A stretch of DNA of 64,000 nt from Candidatus Aalborgicola bjergmarkensis (GTDB lineage: Bacteria; Pseudomonadota; Gammaproteobacteria; Burkholderiales; Burkholderiaceae_C), in the NCBI GenBank assembly GCA_016708725.1, contig JADJFE010000001.1, forward strand, positions 186,001 to 250,000. The letters are read 5' to 3'. How positions within the stretch are numbered: position 1 is the first letter of the stretch; each line of letters starts with the position of its first letter. Below, piece after piece: positions 31,301 through 40,437 of this stretch. The notes below the pieces were generated by a model that saw only the letters and a program-made list of their open reading frames with translations, was not told the DNA's origin and ran no database searches. The translations under genes and the position numbers were made by a program.

Positions 31301-33289
31301 TTTGAGGTCAGTTACTGTGCCGTCGGCGTTGAGTTGCAGTTTGCTGACGGTCACTGTGGCGCTGGTCGCTGCGCCAGTTCCGCTTGCGTTGGTTCCTGCC
31401 ACGGTGTAGGTGGTCGTGGTGGTTGGTGCAACCATGCACGTGGCCGACGTGCTGGAACAGGAAGTGCCGGTCCAGGTGTAGCTGGTGGCTGCCGGGGCGC
31501 AGCTTGCTGTCAGCGTCGAATTGCTGCCAGCAGTAATCGAAGACGGACTGGCGCTGAGGTTGCATCCGCTCAATCCCGTGGTTTGTACCACGGCAGTCAT
31601 CACAGAGCCCGCAGCGGAAACACCGCTGATGCCCAGGTTGCTGGCCACGCCGCTGTAGTAGCTGGAGTTGGGAGTCGTGCCGGAATTGAAGGCGGTGGCG
31701 TTGCCCGAATAAAACAGTATGCTCACACAGCCGGATGTCGAATTGCTGGTGCTTTTCAAGGAACAGGCTGCGCTGGAGGGTTCCTCGGCCATATTGCCCT
31801 GGTGGCTGCCGCTGACATATGCGTTGAACGAGTTGCCGTTCTTGGTGCCAATGTTGCCATCAATGTGCTGTATCAGCAAACCGCCGCTCCAGTTTCCAAG
31901 AGATTGGTACATGCCCGCATCCCATCCGCTGTTGGTGCGGTTTTCCACCAGCCAGTACTCGCTGGTGCTGAGGCTGCTGTTCATCAGGATCACCGGCGCG
32001 CTGATGCCTGTCAGCGCGCCATTAAACGTGACCGTAGCCCCATTGTCCGGCGTCTGCGGAACCGACCAGCCCAGGTAGAAACGGCTCCAGGCATCCAGCG
32101 CTGCGGGGGTAGAGCCGCCAATTTCACCACTTTTGGCCCCCCAAGCACCACCTGCCATGAGGCTGAAAGCCCCCAACCCGAAGTTGGTGGAATTCGTGTC
32201 GTACAGGTCGGGCAGGCCGAATAAGGCATGGCCCATTTCGTGGGCAACGACCCCCATCTGCATGAGCCAGGATGCATCCAGCTTCTCCCCGTTGAGAGCC
32301 CAGTGGTTGACATTTTTTCCGGCTACGGCAACTCCCGAAAAGCCCCAGGCATGTGCCCAGATAGAAGGGGTCAAACCGCTACTTACCGACGCTTCGTAGC
32401 CGGCCAGAACGAAATAGATCATGGCCTCGTCAACCGAGATCGTGCCGTCACCATTGGCGTCGAGCGCGGCAAAGTTGACGTAGGGTGCAGCGGCAGACAG
32501 CGCGCTGTTGATCCAGGCACCCTCGGTGTTTTCGGTGCAGTCGTTGGTGAGGTCACCACAGTTTGGATGGTTCTGTGCCAGGTTCACGGTGACCACGCCG
32601 CTGGGGTTGCCCGGTTGCGTCGAAGTCACGGGGTTTATGGCCAGGGTGCCAAAAGAGTTGTCCTGGTAGAACTTGGCTACCGAAGCGCTGCTGGTATTGA
32701 ATACGGCATTGTTCCAATAAGTGGCAGCGCCGGGACTCAGCGTGGCATCCTGAAAATTGACCAGGATCATCAGCACTTTCTTGTTTCCCGACACCGGCTT
32801 GGGTGTCCACTCGCCAGTGGGCGTCGTGGCCCTGGCGGCTCCAGAGTTAAAGCGCTGGTCATGCATGTTCTGCAAAAACTGTTTCTGGTACAGGTCAAGC
32901 CTCTCATTGCGCGGCGGGCGCAGGCCCTTGGGCGGTAGCAGGCCTGGGCTTAGGCGTATTGCCTTGTCCATGGGCAGCACCGCCACGCCCGAGGGTTGCA
33001 AAGCGCCGCTGTCGGTCTGGGTGGCATATTCATAAAAACCGCTGGAAGCGCGCGGCACCACGGTGTAGCCGTCGGCAGTTTCGATCCAGTTCTGAAATTC
33101 GTCACCACGCTTGTAGGCCTGAAAAGCCGTGCCATCGGGCTGCGTGATCACAAAAGGGTCCGGGCTTGCCGGCCCAGCCCGCGCTGGAAGAGCTGCGACC
33201 AGGCAGATTGCCCAGAGGATGAACAAGGCGTTGCCGTGCCGGGCCAACGCAGCGAGAAATAGCAACAAACTACGAAAAGAAACGAGCAT
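28381..33289 (-). pseudogene. Giant modular secreted protein with M6 metalloprotease head (frameshifted C terminus)
   Basis: The main frame (33289 to 28760) gives 1509 residues: signal peptide ending LPARA; an M6-type zinc protease with VVAHEMGHALFGLPDLYD (about residue 350) and an EF-hand-like DANGDGTISVDEA; a Cys Ig-like repeat; two DUF1566 domains; an InlB-type repeat; BACON and Ig repeats; and the first RTX-like module. In that module two single-base losses (about 29011-29027 and 28988) turn QLTLSSGAIVQILGASKF into unrelated sequence. The true C-terminal continuation, from ASKFKFQVGANALAGD to SGSANFVV, reads in another frame (28381-29034). The protease head is intact, but the second C-terminal module is lost unless these are sequencing errors. 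Confidence 0.8.
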
Positions 33290-33337
33290 GGCAACTCCTT
33301 GTAAACCAATCGGGGTACGGCAAGAAATAGGGTGGCA

Positions 33338-33466
33338 GGGGTGCTTGGCGTGCTATCCCAATGTAGCGCATTCCAAACGGATATTGACTGCCATCGGCGT
33401 GTTTTTTGATCCGGTTCTATCCCGGATGCACAAGCAGATTGCTGCACGTGCGCCCTACAATCATTT
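33338..33466 (+). repeat. R2 block, copy 2
   Basis: GGGGTGCTTGGCGTG to GCGCCCTACAATCATTTG, leading directly into the start codon of the ATPase/PD-(D/E)XK remnant at 33469. It is the clearest view of R2 as the 5' flank of that gene family. Confidence 0.75.
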
Positions 33467-33468
33467 GC

Positions 33469-33932
33469 ATGATGCCCACGCCCACATCCCCTGCCTTGGC
33501 GCGCAAGAAACTGCCGATTGGCATTCAAACCTTTGCCAAGATTCGTGAAGCCGATTTCTATTACGTGGACAAGACCGGCATTGCGCTGGATTTGATCGAC
33601 CGTATCAGCTTTGGTGCGGGTGTTGTACGGTCGGTGGAAAATCTGGAGCAAAGCCTGAACCAGCAATTGCGCGCGCTGGAAAAGCAGTTTGCGAGGAAAG
33701 CAGCTACGCCGGACGGCTGGACATGGCGCTGCGCTTCAATGGCCAGGTCTATCTGTTCGAGTTCAAGGTGGTCAAACTGGAGCCCGAAGGCAAGGCCTTG
33801 CAGCAGATCAAGGATCGTGGCTATGCCGACAAATACCGCGCCAGAGGCGAGCCCATCCATCTGATCGGCATCGAGTTCAGCAAGACCAGCCGCAACGTGG
33901 TCGGGTTTGAAGTCGAAACACTCTCTTTTTGA
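33469..33932 (+). pseudogene. ATPase/PD-(D/E)XK gene with internal deletions
   Basis: The start MMPTPTSPALARKKLPIGIQ is normal up to DKTGIALDLID. The Walker A-like segment is then missing and the frame resumes at RISFGAGVVRSVENLEQ to LEKQFARKAA. A second, larger deletion with a frame change leads to DMALRFNGQVYLFEFKVVKL and the usual end GFEVETLSF (stop 33932). Roughly 150 of about 520 residues remain. The nuclease D...ExK is still visible. Confidence 0.82.
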
Positions 33933-33990
33933 GAGCTGTACCCGCACATTCCATAAGCCCTGTAGCGTAAATTACATAATACCTTATGGG
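33921..33990 (-). repeat. Dispersed intergenic repeat R1, copy 13
   Basis: TTGAGAGCTGTACCCGCAC, then CATAAGCCCTGTAGCG, overlapping the end of the remnant gene. Confidence 0.75.
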
Positions 33991-34097
33991 AGCGGCACAG
34001 GCATTGACGCCTGCGTGCCGTGGTGATTGTGAAAATATTTTAGAAGTGGAGGCTTGACCGGATAGTTACCGGGGAATTGAGGCAATAATTGACTGAA

Positions 34098-34146
34098 AGG
34101 CGCATGTAATGTGCGGGTAAAGCTACTGACTTTGTAGCATATTTAT
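34098..34146 (+). repeat. Dispersed intergenic repeat R1, copy 14 (partial)
   Basis: GCATGTAATGTGCGGGTAAA then GCTACTGACTTTGTAGC; only the right half of the element is clear. It ends 30 bp before the Rpn-family start. Confidence 0.6.
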
Positions 34147-34175
34147 GCCTGGGCCTTTGCGTTACCATCGCGGCC

Positions 34176-35198
34176 ATGCAGTACGAAACCGACACTCCCA
34201 CCGCCAGCGCCGCCACAGATGACTACGACTCGCCATGGAAAGAAGCCATCGAGCACCATTTCCCCGAGTTCATGGCGTTTTACTTCCCGCAAGCCTATAG
34301 CCAGATCGACTGGAGCAAAGGCTACGAATTTCTGGAGCAGGAACTGCGCGCCATTGTGCGCGATGCCGAGTTGGGCAAGCGCTTGCTCGACAAGTTGGTA
34401 CGCGTGACCCTGCTGAGCGGGCAGGAGAGCTGGGTTTATATCCATCTGGAGATACAAGGCACACCCCAGGTCAAGTTTTCCGAACGTATGTTCGTCTATA
34501 ACTACCGCAGCTTTGACCGGTTCCACTTGCCCATTGCAAGTATGGCGCTGCTGGCCGACGATGCGCCGAACTGGAAGCCGCAGACGTTTGGCTACGACCT
34601 GCTGGGCTGCCAGATGGGCATTCGCTTCCCGGTCGCCAAGCTGCTGGACTATGCCGGGCAAGAAGCAGCCTTGCAGGACGACCCGAACCCGTTTGCGCTG
34701 GTGACACTGGCGCATCTACAGACCCGCGCCACGAACAAGGACCCGCAGGCGCGGTTCGAGGCCAAATGGAAACTGGTGCAACTGCTGTACCGCCGGGGCT
34801 GGGACAGGCAGCGCATCACCGACTTGTTTTTTGTCATCGACTGGATGATGCACTTGCCAGACTTCCTGTCGCAGCAGCTATGGCAGAATGTCGAGACGAT
34901 AGAGCAGGAGCAAAAAATGGCATACGTATCAAGCGTGGAACGCATCGGCATTGAAAAGGGCGTGAAGTTGGGCGAAGCCAGGGGCGAAGCCAGGGGCGAA
35001 GCCAGGGGCGAAGCCAGAGGCGTGGTAAAGGGTGAATCCAATTTGCTGCTGCGACTGTTGACGCGCCGCTTTGGCGCAGTGCCAGAGTGGGTTAGCGCCC
35101 GCCTGAACCAAGCCAATACGGATTTGCTGGAAACCTGGGGCGATCGGGTGCTCGATGCCCAATCACTGGAAGAAGTGTTTGGCGAGACCCGCCACTGA
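34176..35198 (+). CDS. Rpn/DUF4351-family PD-(D/E)XK nuclease-like protein
   Basis: The protein has 340 residues. The N-terminal two thirds resemble the Rpn recombination-promoting nuclease / putative transposase family (DSPWKEAIEHHFPEFMAFYF; WVYIHLEIQGTPQ, with the E-x-Q variant of the nuclease motif). Then comes a helical region, four GEAR repeats (34971-35018) and a C-terminal DUF4351 domain (LLLRLLTRRFGAVPEWVSAR to DAQSLEEVF). Rpn proteins cut DNA and promote RecA-independent recombination; some have been linked to phage defence. This copy appears complete. A partial copy at 21046-21550 is almost identical, so the gene has taken part in recent duplication. Confidence 0.82.
   Translation: MQYETDTPTASAATDDYDSPWKEAIEHHFPEFMAFYFPQAYSQIDWSKGYEFLEQELRAIVRDAELGKRLLDKLVRVTLLSGQESWVYIHLEIQGTPQVKFSERMFVYNYRSFDRFHLPIASMALLADDAPNWKPQTFGYDLLGCQMGIRFPVAKLLDYAGQEAALQDDPNPFALVTLAHLQTRATNKDPQARFEAKWKLVQLLYRRGWDRQRITDLFFVIDWMMHLPDFLSQQLWQNVETIEQEQKMAYVSSVERIGIEKGVKLGEARGEARGEARGEARGVVKGESNLLLRLLTRRFGAVPEWVSARLNQANTDLLETWGDRVLDAQSLEEVFGETRH
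34971..35018 (+). repeat. In-frame 12-bp tandem repeat (GGCGAAGCCAGG x4)
   Basis: Encodes GEAR four times within the linker before the DUF4351 domain. The partial copy of the gene at 21347-21370 has only two units, showing that the number changes. Confidence 0.9.
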
Positions 35199-35227
35199 GG
35201 CTGGTTCCGGCTTTACCACAGCGCAAG

Positions 35228-35292
35228 AGTACTATAAAATTCGTAGCTGCTATCGCACTATCCATAAGCCTTACAGGCTAATTTTCTAAAAA
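35228..35292 (-). repeat. Dispersed intergenic repeat R1, copy 15
   Basis: Base-for-base the same as the copy at 21580-21642, as part of a longer duplicated stretch. Confidence 0.8.
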
Positions 35293-35296
35293 TGCA

Positions 35297-38200
35297 TTAG
35301 GGACTTGGCACCACAAAATTAGCGCTACCGCTCACCGCAGACGCACCCGCCGGAACACTGGCACCCAGTGCAGCGGCAAACTGCGCATAACTCAAGCTGG
35401 TAGCCACCACCCCCGCCGGGGCATTGGCACCCAACTGGTAGCTAAAGCCAGAGGCGCCCAGAATCTGCACCGAGGCACCGCTGGAGAGCGTCAATTGCAC
35501 GGCATTGTTGTAGAAGGTGCTCGATGCAATCGTCAAACCACCTACCAACTGGATCACATTGCTGCCTTCGCTGTCGATGATCTTGGCCGTCACCAAGCCG
35601 CTCAAGGTGTAGGGGCTGATGATATAGACATCATTGCCGCCACCGCCAAGGTAATTGTTGCCACCCGAAGGTGCCAGAACATCACCGCCCAAAGTACCCG
35701 GCACGGTGTAGGAACTGCCAGCAACACTCGGCACAGGCGCGGCTGCCTGCGTAAAGCCCGCTGGCACAACATAGCCCGCAGTGCCCGATGCCGGAAGCGT
35801 ACCGCTCAAGGTTGCGCCCAGGCTGGTAACAAACTCGCTGTAAGTCAAAACCGCTGCCGTATCGCCCGCCAGCGCGTTAGCACCCACCTGGAACTTGAAC
35901 TTCGAAGCCCCCAGTATCTGCACAATGGCCCCGTTGGAGAGTGTGATCTGCGCGGCATCGGAGTAGAAGCTACTTGCCGCAACAGTCATACCATCCACCA
36001 ACTGGATAAGGTTGTCGCCTTCGGTATCAATGATTTTGGCCGTCACGCCACCGAGCAAGGTGTTGGGGCTGATGATGAAAGTGTCATTGCCAGCACCACC
36101 GTAGTAGTTGTTCCCAGCCGTGAGCACGAATACATCGTTACCCAAGGTGCCGGGCACGGTGTAGGACGCAGTGTTGGCCGTGACTGTGACGGTCGCACCA
36201 GCCGCCTGATTGGTGCCACCCGCATTGCTGCCTTGCACGCTGTAGGTCGTTGTAGCCGTGGGGCTGACCGTGCAACTTGCCCCCGAAGTGCCCGCGCAAC
36301 TTCCCCCCATCCAGATGTAACTGGTCGCCGTCGGGTTGCATGTAGCCGTCAGGGTTGAACTGCCGCCAGAGGTGATGCTAGACGGATTGGCGCTCAGGGT
36401 ACAAACCGGCGCCGTAACTGTCGAGCCAGCCGCTTGTGTCACGGTGAAGGTCTTCCCGGCAATGGTGAGCGTGCCGGTGCGTTGCGTCGTTCCGGTATTG
36501 GCCGCAACCGCATAGGCCACAGTGCCATTGCCGCTGCCCGATGATCCAGCGGTGATGGTGATCCAACTGGCGTTACTGGTCGCCGTCCACGCGCACGAAG
36601 ATATCACGCTGATGCTGCCGGTGCCAGCAGTGGCAGCAGCGGTTGCGCTATTGGCATTCAAGGCGTAGGTGCAGGCATTTGTAAATGTTGCCGTCACATT
36701 CTGGGCCGCCGTCATGCTCACGGTGCAAGTACCTGTACCACTGCACGACCCGCTCCAGCCAGAGAACGTGCTACCCGTGGCAGGTGCGGCCGTCAAAGTC
36801 ACACTGGCGCCACTGGTAAGCGCAGAGCTGCACGTGCTGCCGCAGTTAATGCCCGCAGCGCTGCCAGTCACAGTGCCTGTTCCCGTTCCACTCTTGCTAA
36901 CGGCCAAGACAAAAGAACCAAAAGACTGTCCGCCGCGCACAAGCCGGGCCGCGAAGTTGTCGGTCCGGCCGTTGTAGGTGGCGTAGCCATTGCCGAAATA
37001 GACGTACCACGCGTTGCCCGAATTGTTGGCATAGGGAGAACCCGACCAAAAGTACGAATCGGGTGTTGCCTGAAAAAGACTGGAATTGATAGCCGGGCCA
37101 TGGGTGCTGTAGTCCACCAGACTCGACAATTCATCTTCGGTGGGTAAGCGCCAGTCATTTTGTCCGGCAAACGTTGTTGTGCCGGTTAGCGCGTTGGCTT
37201 GATCGAAGGTGTAGGTGCCGACCATACCACTGCACGTGCTACCCGTCCATGTCTGGAGTTCAGGGCAGCGTTTCCATGTCAAATTGGTCGGCGTATGCGT
37301 CACCGTGCCATTACCATGGTTTACGTAGTCGCTCGTTGGGCGCGCTATGCCCAGCAAAGGGGCAAAAGACTGTCCGCCGCGCACCAACCGGACTGCGCTG
37401 CTGCCGCTCCGGAGGTTGTAGCCGGCGTAGCCATCGTAGAAATAGACGTACCACGCGTAGTCCGAACTGCTGGCAACGGGAGAACCCGACCAAAAGAACG
37501 AACCAGGCGTATTTGGAAACACCACACTGTCAATTGCCAAGCCGTAAACCGAGCGATCCACAATGCTTTGCAACTCGCGGATATTGGGCATACGCCAGTC
37601 GCTCTGGTTTGCGAACGTTGTCGTGCCAGTTAGCGCGTTGGCTTGATCGAAGGTGTAGGTAGCTGCTGTGCCGAGACATGTGCTGCCATTCCAGACTTGG
37701 CCCATGGAACAGCGCATCCAGGTAAGGCCGGTTTTGAGGTCAGTTACTGTGCCGTCGGCGTTGGGTTGCAGTTTGCTTGTGGTAGGTGCCGCCATGAAAA
37801 AAGCCGTTACGCTCTTTACTGCGTCCATGCTGACGGTACAACTCCCCCTACCGCTACACGACCCGCTCCAGCCGGTGAAGTTGCTGCCTGTGGCAGGTGT
37901 GGCCGTCAAAGTTACGCTCGTACCGCTGGCAAGCGCTGCGCTGCATGTGTTGCCGCAGTTAATACCCGCAGCGCTACCAGTCACAGTGCCCGTGCCCGTA
38001 CCGCTTTTGCTAACGGCCAAGACAAAAGAACCAAAAGACTGTCCACCACGCACAAGCCGGACCGCGTTGCTGCTGCTCCGGTTGTTGTAGCTGGCGTAGC
38101 CATTGGAGAAATAGACGGACCACGCGTAGCCCGAATAGTAGGCATAGGGAGAACCCGACCAAAAGCTCGAACCGGGTGTTGCCGGAAAAATACTGGAATT

Positions 38201-38975
38201 GATAGCCGGGCCATAGGTGCTGTAGTCCACCAGACTCAACAATTCATCTCCGGTGGGTAAGCGCCAGTCACTTTGTCCGGCAAACGTTGTTGTGTCAGCC
38301 AACGCTGTGGCTTGGTCAAAGGTGAAGTTTGTGGCTGTGCCGCTGCACGTGCTGCCCGTCCATGTCTGGAGTTCAGGGCAGCGCTTCCAGGTTAAATTAG
38401 TCGGCGTATGCGTGACCGTGCCATTCCTGTTGTCTACGTAATCGCTCGTTGGGCGCGTAATGCCCAGCAAAGAGCCAAAAGACTGTCCGCCGCGCACAAG
38501 CCGGACCGCGTAGCTGTAGCTCCGGGCCGTCGTAGTAGGCGCTGCCATTGTCGAAATGGACGTACCACGCGTAGCTCGAATCGTAGGCATAGGGAGAACC
38601 CGACCAAAAGTTCGAACTGGGCGTATTTGGAAACGCCACACTGTCAATTGCCGGGTTGTAAACCGAGCGATCCACAATGGTGTGCAGTTCGCGGATATTG
38701 GGCATGCGCCAGTCGCTTTGGTCTGCAAACGTTGTTGTGCTGGTTAGCGCGTTGGCTTGATCGAAGGTGTAGGTGCCTGCCGTGCCGAGGCATGTGCTGC
38801 CATTCCAGACCTGGCCCATGGAGCAGCGCATCCAGGTGAGGCCCGTGTTGGGGTCAAACACCGTGCCGTCGGCGTTGGGTTGTAGTGTGGCTGCTGTTGC
38901 CAGGCCTGTGTGCAGCAAAGCCACAAGCAGACCGAGGAGCAGCCCTTTGAACAGATTGAATGCAGATTTCATCAT
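35297..38975 (-). pseudogene. Giant DUF1566-rich secreted protein (one frameshift)
   Basis: The ATG at 38975 has the same GGAG spacing and MMKSAFNLFKGLL start as the M23 protein. A signal peptide (LLVALLHTGLATA) leads directly to DUF1566 domains without a catalytic head. Four are seen (TGLTWMRCSMGQVW, LTWKRCPELQTW, and again each), separated by InlB-type repeats (TGWSGSCSGRGSCTVSMDA), then BACON and Ig repeats and two RTX-like modules (GGAGNDTFIIS; GGGGNDVYIIS). Near 38527, GACGGCCCGGAGC has one extra C compared with relatives. The first frame (to 38397) therefore ends shortly after the first DUF1566 domain, and the rest (from 38728 or below) reads in another frame. If this is a real lesion the protein is lost. 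Confidence 0.8.
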
Positions 38976-38995
38976 AGGGAAATGCTCCAGAAAGC

Positions 38996-39028
38996 AAAAA
39001 CCGCCCGACGCTAAACAGCGTGGGGCGG
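38996..39028 (-). terminator. Hairpin with T-run in the leader of the DUF1566 surface protein
   Basis: Same stem as at 17855-17882 (CCGCCCCACGCT/AGCGTCGGGCGG on the minus strand) followed by TTTTT, immediately before the ribosome-binding site. Confidence 0.6.
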
Positions 39029-39183
39029 CAGGACGGGAAAAAACTGAGGGAGAAGCGGGACGAAAAACTACAGACGCACTACGGGCGGTTGGGCTGGGCA
39101 TTTTAGTCGTCTTCCAGTGTGTGAATTTTGGGCATCGTAGCATGAAAACTAGATGCGTCAGCCAAGATTTTACGTGTTGTTTG

Positions 39184-39243
39184 TTTTATGTGAATATGGC
39201 TGTATAGCACATGGGGCGTGCGGGTACAGCTCCCATTTTTGCA
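39184..39243 (+). repeat. Dispersed intergenic repeat R1, copy 16
   Basis: GTGAATATGGCTGTATAGC, then GCGTGCGGGTACAGCTCCCA. Confidence 0.75.
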
Positions 39244-39306
39244 GCAATTTCAAGACACTGCTGTAACGGATGAAACCTGAAACGCATAGGAAAACGCTCC
39301 ATAACG

Positions 39307-39450
39307 AAATGGAAAAAGGGGGAAACAAAAACCGTGAATGGAGGCGGGGTCGGGGCCTCAAAGAGCCAAACAGCGGGGGCGGGGGTGCTTGGCGTGGTGG
39401 GCCAATGTAACGCATTCCGAACAGAGCTTGACTGGCATCGGTGTGTTTTT
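39307..39450 (+). repeat. R2 block, copy 3
   Basis: GAATGGAGGCGGGGTCGGGG then GGGGTGCTTGGCGTGGTGG and GCATTCCGAACAGAGC. It diverges from the other copies after about 39450. Confidence 0.65.
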
Positions 39451-39464
39451 TTGATGCAGGTCTT

Positions 39465-39520
39465 TTGAGCTCATTTTTTAAGAGCTGCTCCCGCACGTCC
39501 TACAAGCGCTGCCGCCTTTT
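39465..39520 (-). repeat. Dispersed intergenic repeat R1, copy 17
   Basis: TTAAGAGCTGCTCCCGCACG, then CTACAAGCGCTGCCG. Confidence 0.65.
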
Positions 39521-39535
39521 TTGCCTGCGAACCCG

Positions 39536-39952
39536 TCAAACCGGAAAAAGACGGATTGGCAACCACTTCTTGTAGTTTTCAAAATCCTGGTCCAGGGTGA
39601 ATATGGGCAAATCGTGGTTGGCGGCGGCGGCACAGATCAGAAAGTCGGTATTGGATCCCTGCACGCCGTTGGCGCGGCAAAGGTTGAAGAATTGCGCCGC
39701 ACGCGCGTAGTCCTGCATAACAAGGGGAACATCATCAAAAGCGGCCAGCGCGCTTTGCAGTGCGTCAAACTGCTCCTGCAATTTGATCCCGCTGAGCAAC
39801 TCCTGGCGAATGGCGCCCAGCAGGACGACACGACCATCCTGCACCAGATCACTTAACGCACTGACCACCTTTTTTTGAGGATCGCCATGCACGACCCCTA
39901 CGGGTCTGCGCAACGCCAACGACAAAACCGATGTATCGACAAGAACCTTCAT
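39536..39952 (-). CDS. vapC: VapC-type PIN-domain toxin
   Basis: The protein has 138 residues. MKVLVDTSVLSLALR holds the first catalytic Asp; ELLSGI, NTDFLICAAAANHDLPIFTL and DQDFENYKKW supply the further acidic residues of a PIN RNase. The length is normal and no lesion is seen. It overlaps the upstream antitoxin gene by 4 nt (ATGA), a classic vapBC arrangement. The target RNA is not known. Confidence 0.85.
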   Translation of the reverse strand: MKVLVDTSVLSLALRRPVGVVHGDPQKKVVSALSDLVQDGRVVLLGAIRQELLSGIKLQEQFDALQSALAAFDDVPLVMQDYARAAQFFNLCRANGVQGSNTDFLICAAAANHDLPIFTLDQDFENYKKWLPIRLFPV

Positions 39953-40167
39953 GTGCCGGACGCCGTGCGCCCGACGCGACGCTGGGTTTGGGGATCAAAT
40001 CCATCATCGAGTTCAATGGTTCCAAAGAGGTTCAGTAATTGCGCCTGTTTGCGCCGCTGCACATACTCCAGCAGTGCTTGCGTCACGACATCCCGCTTGG
40101 TGCGCAAACCACCCAATTGCCGGGCTTGTTCGATCAATTCGTCATCCAGCGCAAGATTGGTAGCCAT
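39949..40167 (-). CDS. vapB: VapB-type antitoxin
   Basis: The protein has 72 residues from the ATG at 40167; a longer in-frame extension to 40284 crosses an ATPase-gene scar and is rejected. MATNLALDDELIEQARQLGG and LRTKRDVVTQALLEYVQRRK form a ribbon-helix-helix DNA-binding domain (DUF2191 type); the acidic tail would wrap VapC. Together with vapC this appears to be one of only two complete toxin-antitoxin units in the window. Confidence 0.85.
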   Translation of the reverse strand: MATNLALDDELIEQARQLGGLRTKRDVVTQALLEYVQRRKQAQLLNLFGTIELDDGFDPQTQRRVGRTASGT

Positions 40168-40243
40168 GTGTGGGTTCCTACACAAAATATTGTGCGCATT
40201 GTATGCGCGCGTGGGGTACGTGCAGCGCCCTACAATCATTTGC

Positions 40244-40400
40244 ATGATGCCCACGCCCACCGCCTCCCCTGCCCTGCCACGCAAAATCCGGTTCAGACAA
40301 GTACCGCAGCCGGGGTGAACCGATCCATTTGATCGGCGTGGAGTTCAGCAAGACCAGCCGCAACGTGGTCGGGTTTGAAGTCGAAACACTCTCTTTTTGA
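40244..40400 (+). pseudogene. Head-to-tail scar of an ATPase/PD-(D/E)XK gene
   Basis: Starts normally (CCCTACAATCATTTGC before ATG; MMPTPTASPALPRK), then after about 14 codons jumps to the last 30 codons: DKYRSRGEPIHLIGVEFSK and TSRNVVGFEVETLSF, stop 40400. The two parts are in different frames. About 480 codons have been removed precisely between the conserved ends. Confidence 0.8.
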
Positions 40401-40437
40401 GAGCTGTACCCGCACGTTCCATAAGCCCTGCATGATC
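40390..40437 (-). repeat. Dispersed intergenic repeat R1, copy 18
   Basis: TTTTTGAGAGCTGTACCCGC, then CATAAGCCCTGC. It lies directly after the stop of the ATPase transporter gene, reading from the other side. Confidence 0.7.

Larger units (their letters stand above)
38976..39535 (-). promoter_or_regulatory. Upstream region shared with the M23 surface protein gene
   Basis: No gene here. The region is similar over about 480 bp to 17830-18330, including the hairpin next to the start codon, an R1 copy, a second ribosome-binding-site-like CGCTCC motif and an R2 block. A short tail resembling the 3' end of an ATPase/PD-(D/E)XK gene (CTCATTTTTTAAGAGCTG, about 39470) and another R1 copy follow. Confidence 0.5.

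Noticed and set aside
33148..33666. 172-codon minus-strand frame
   Set aside because: Runs across the antisense of a remnant gene, an R2 block and the 5' end of the M6 gene in a wrong frame.
39465..39490. Gene-end scar of an ATPase/PD-(D/E)XK gene
   Set aside because: Only about 18 bases (CTCATTTTTTAAGAGCTG) are shared, partly within R1; too short to call a separate remnant.
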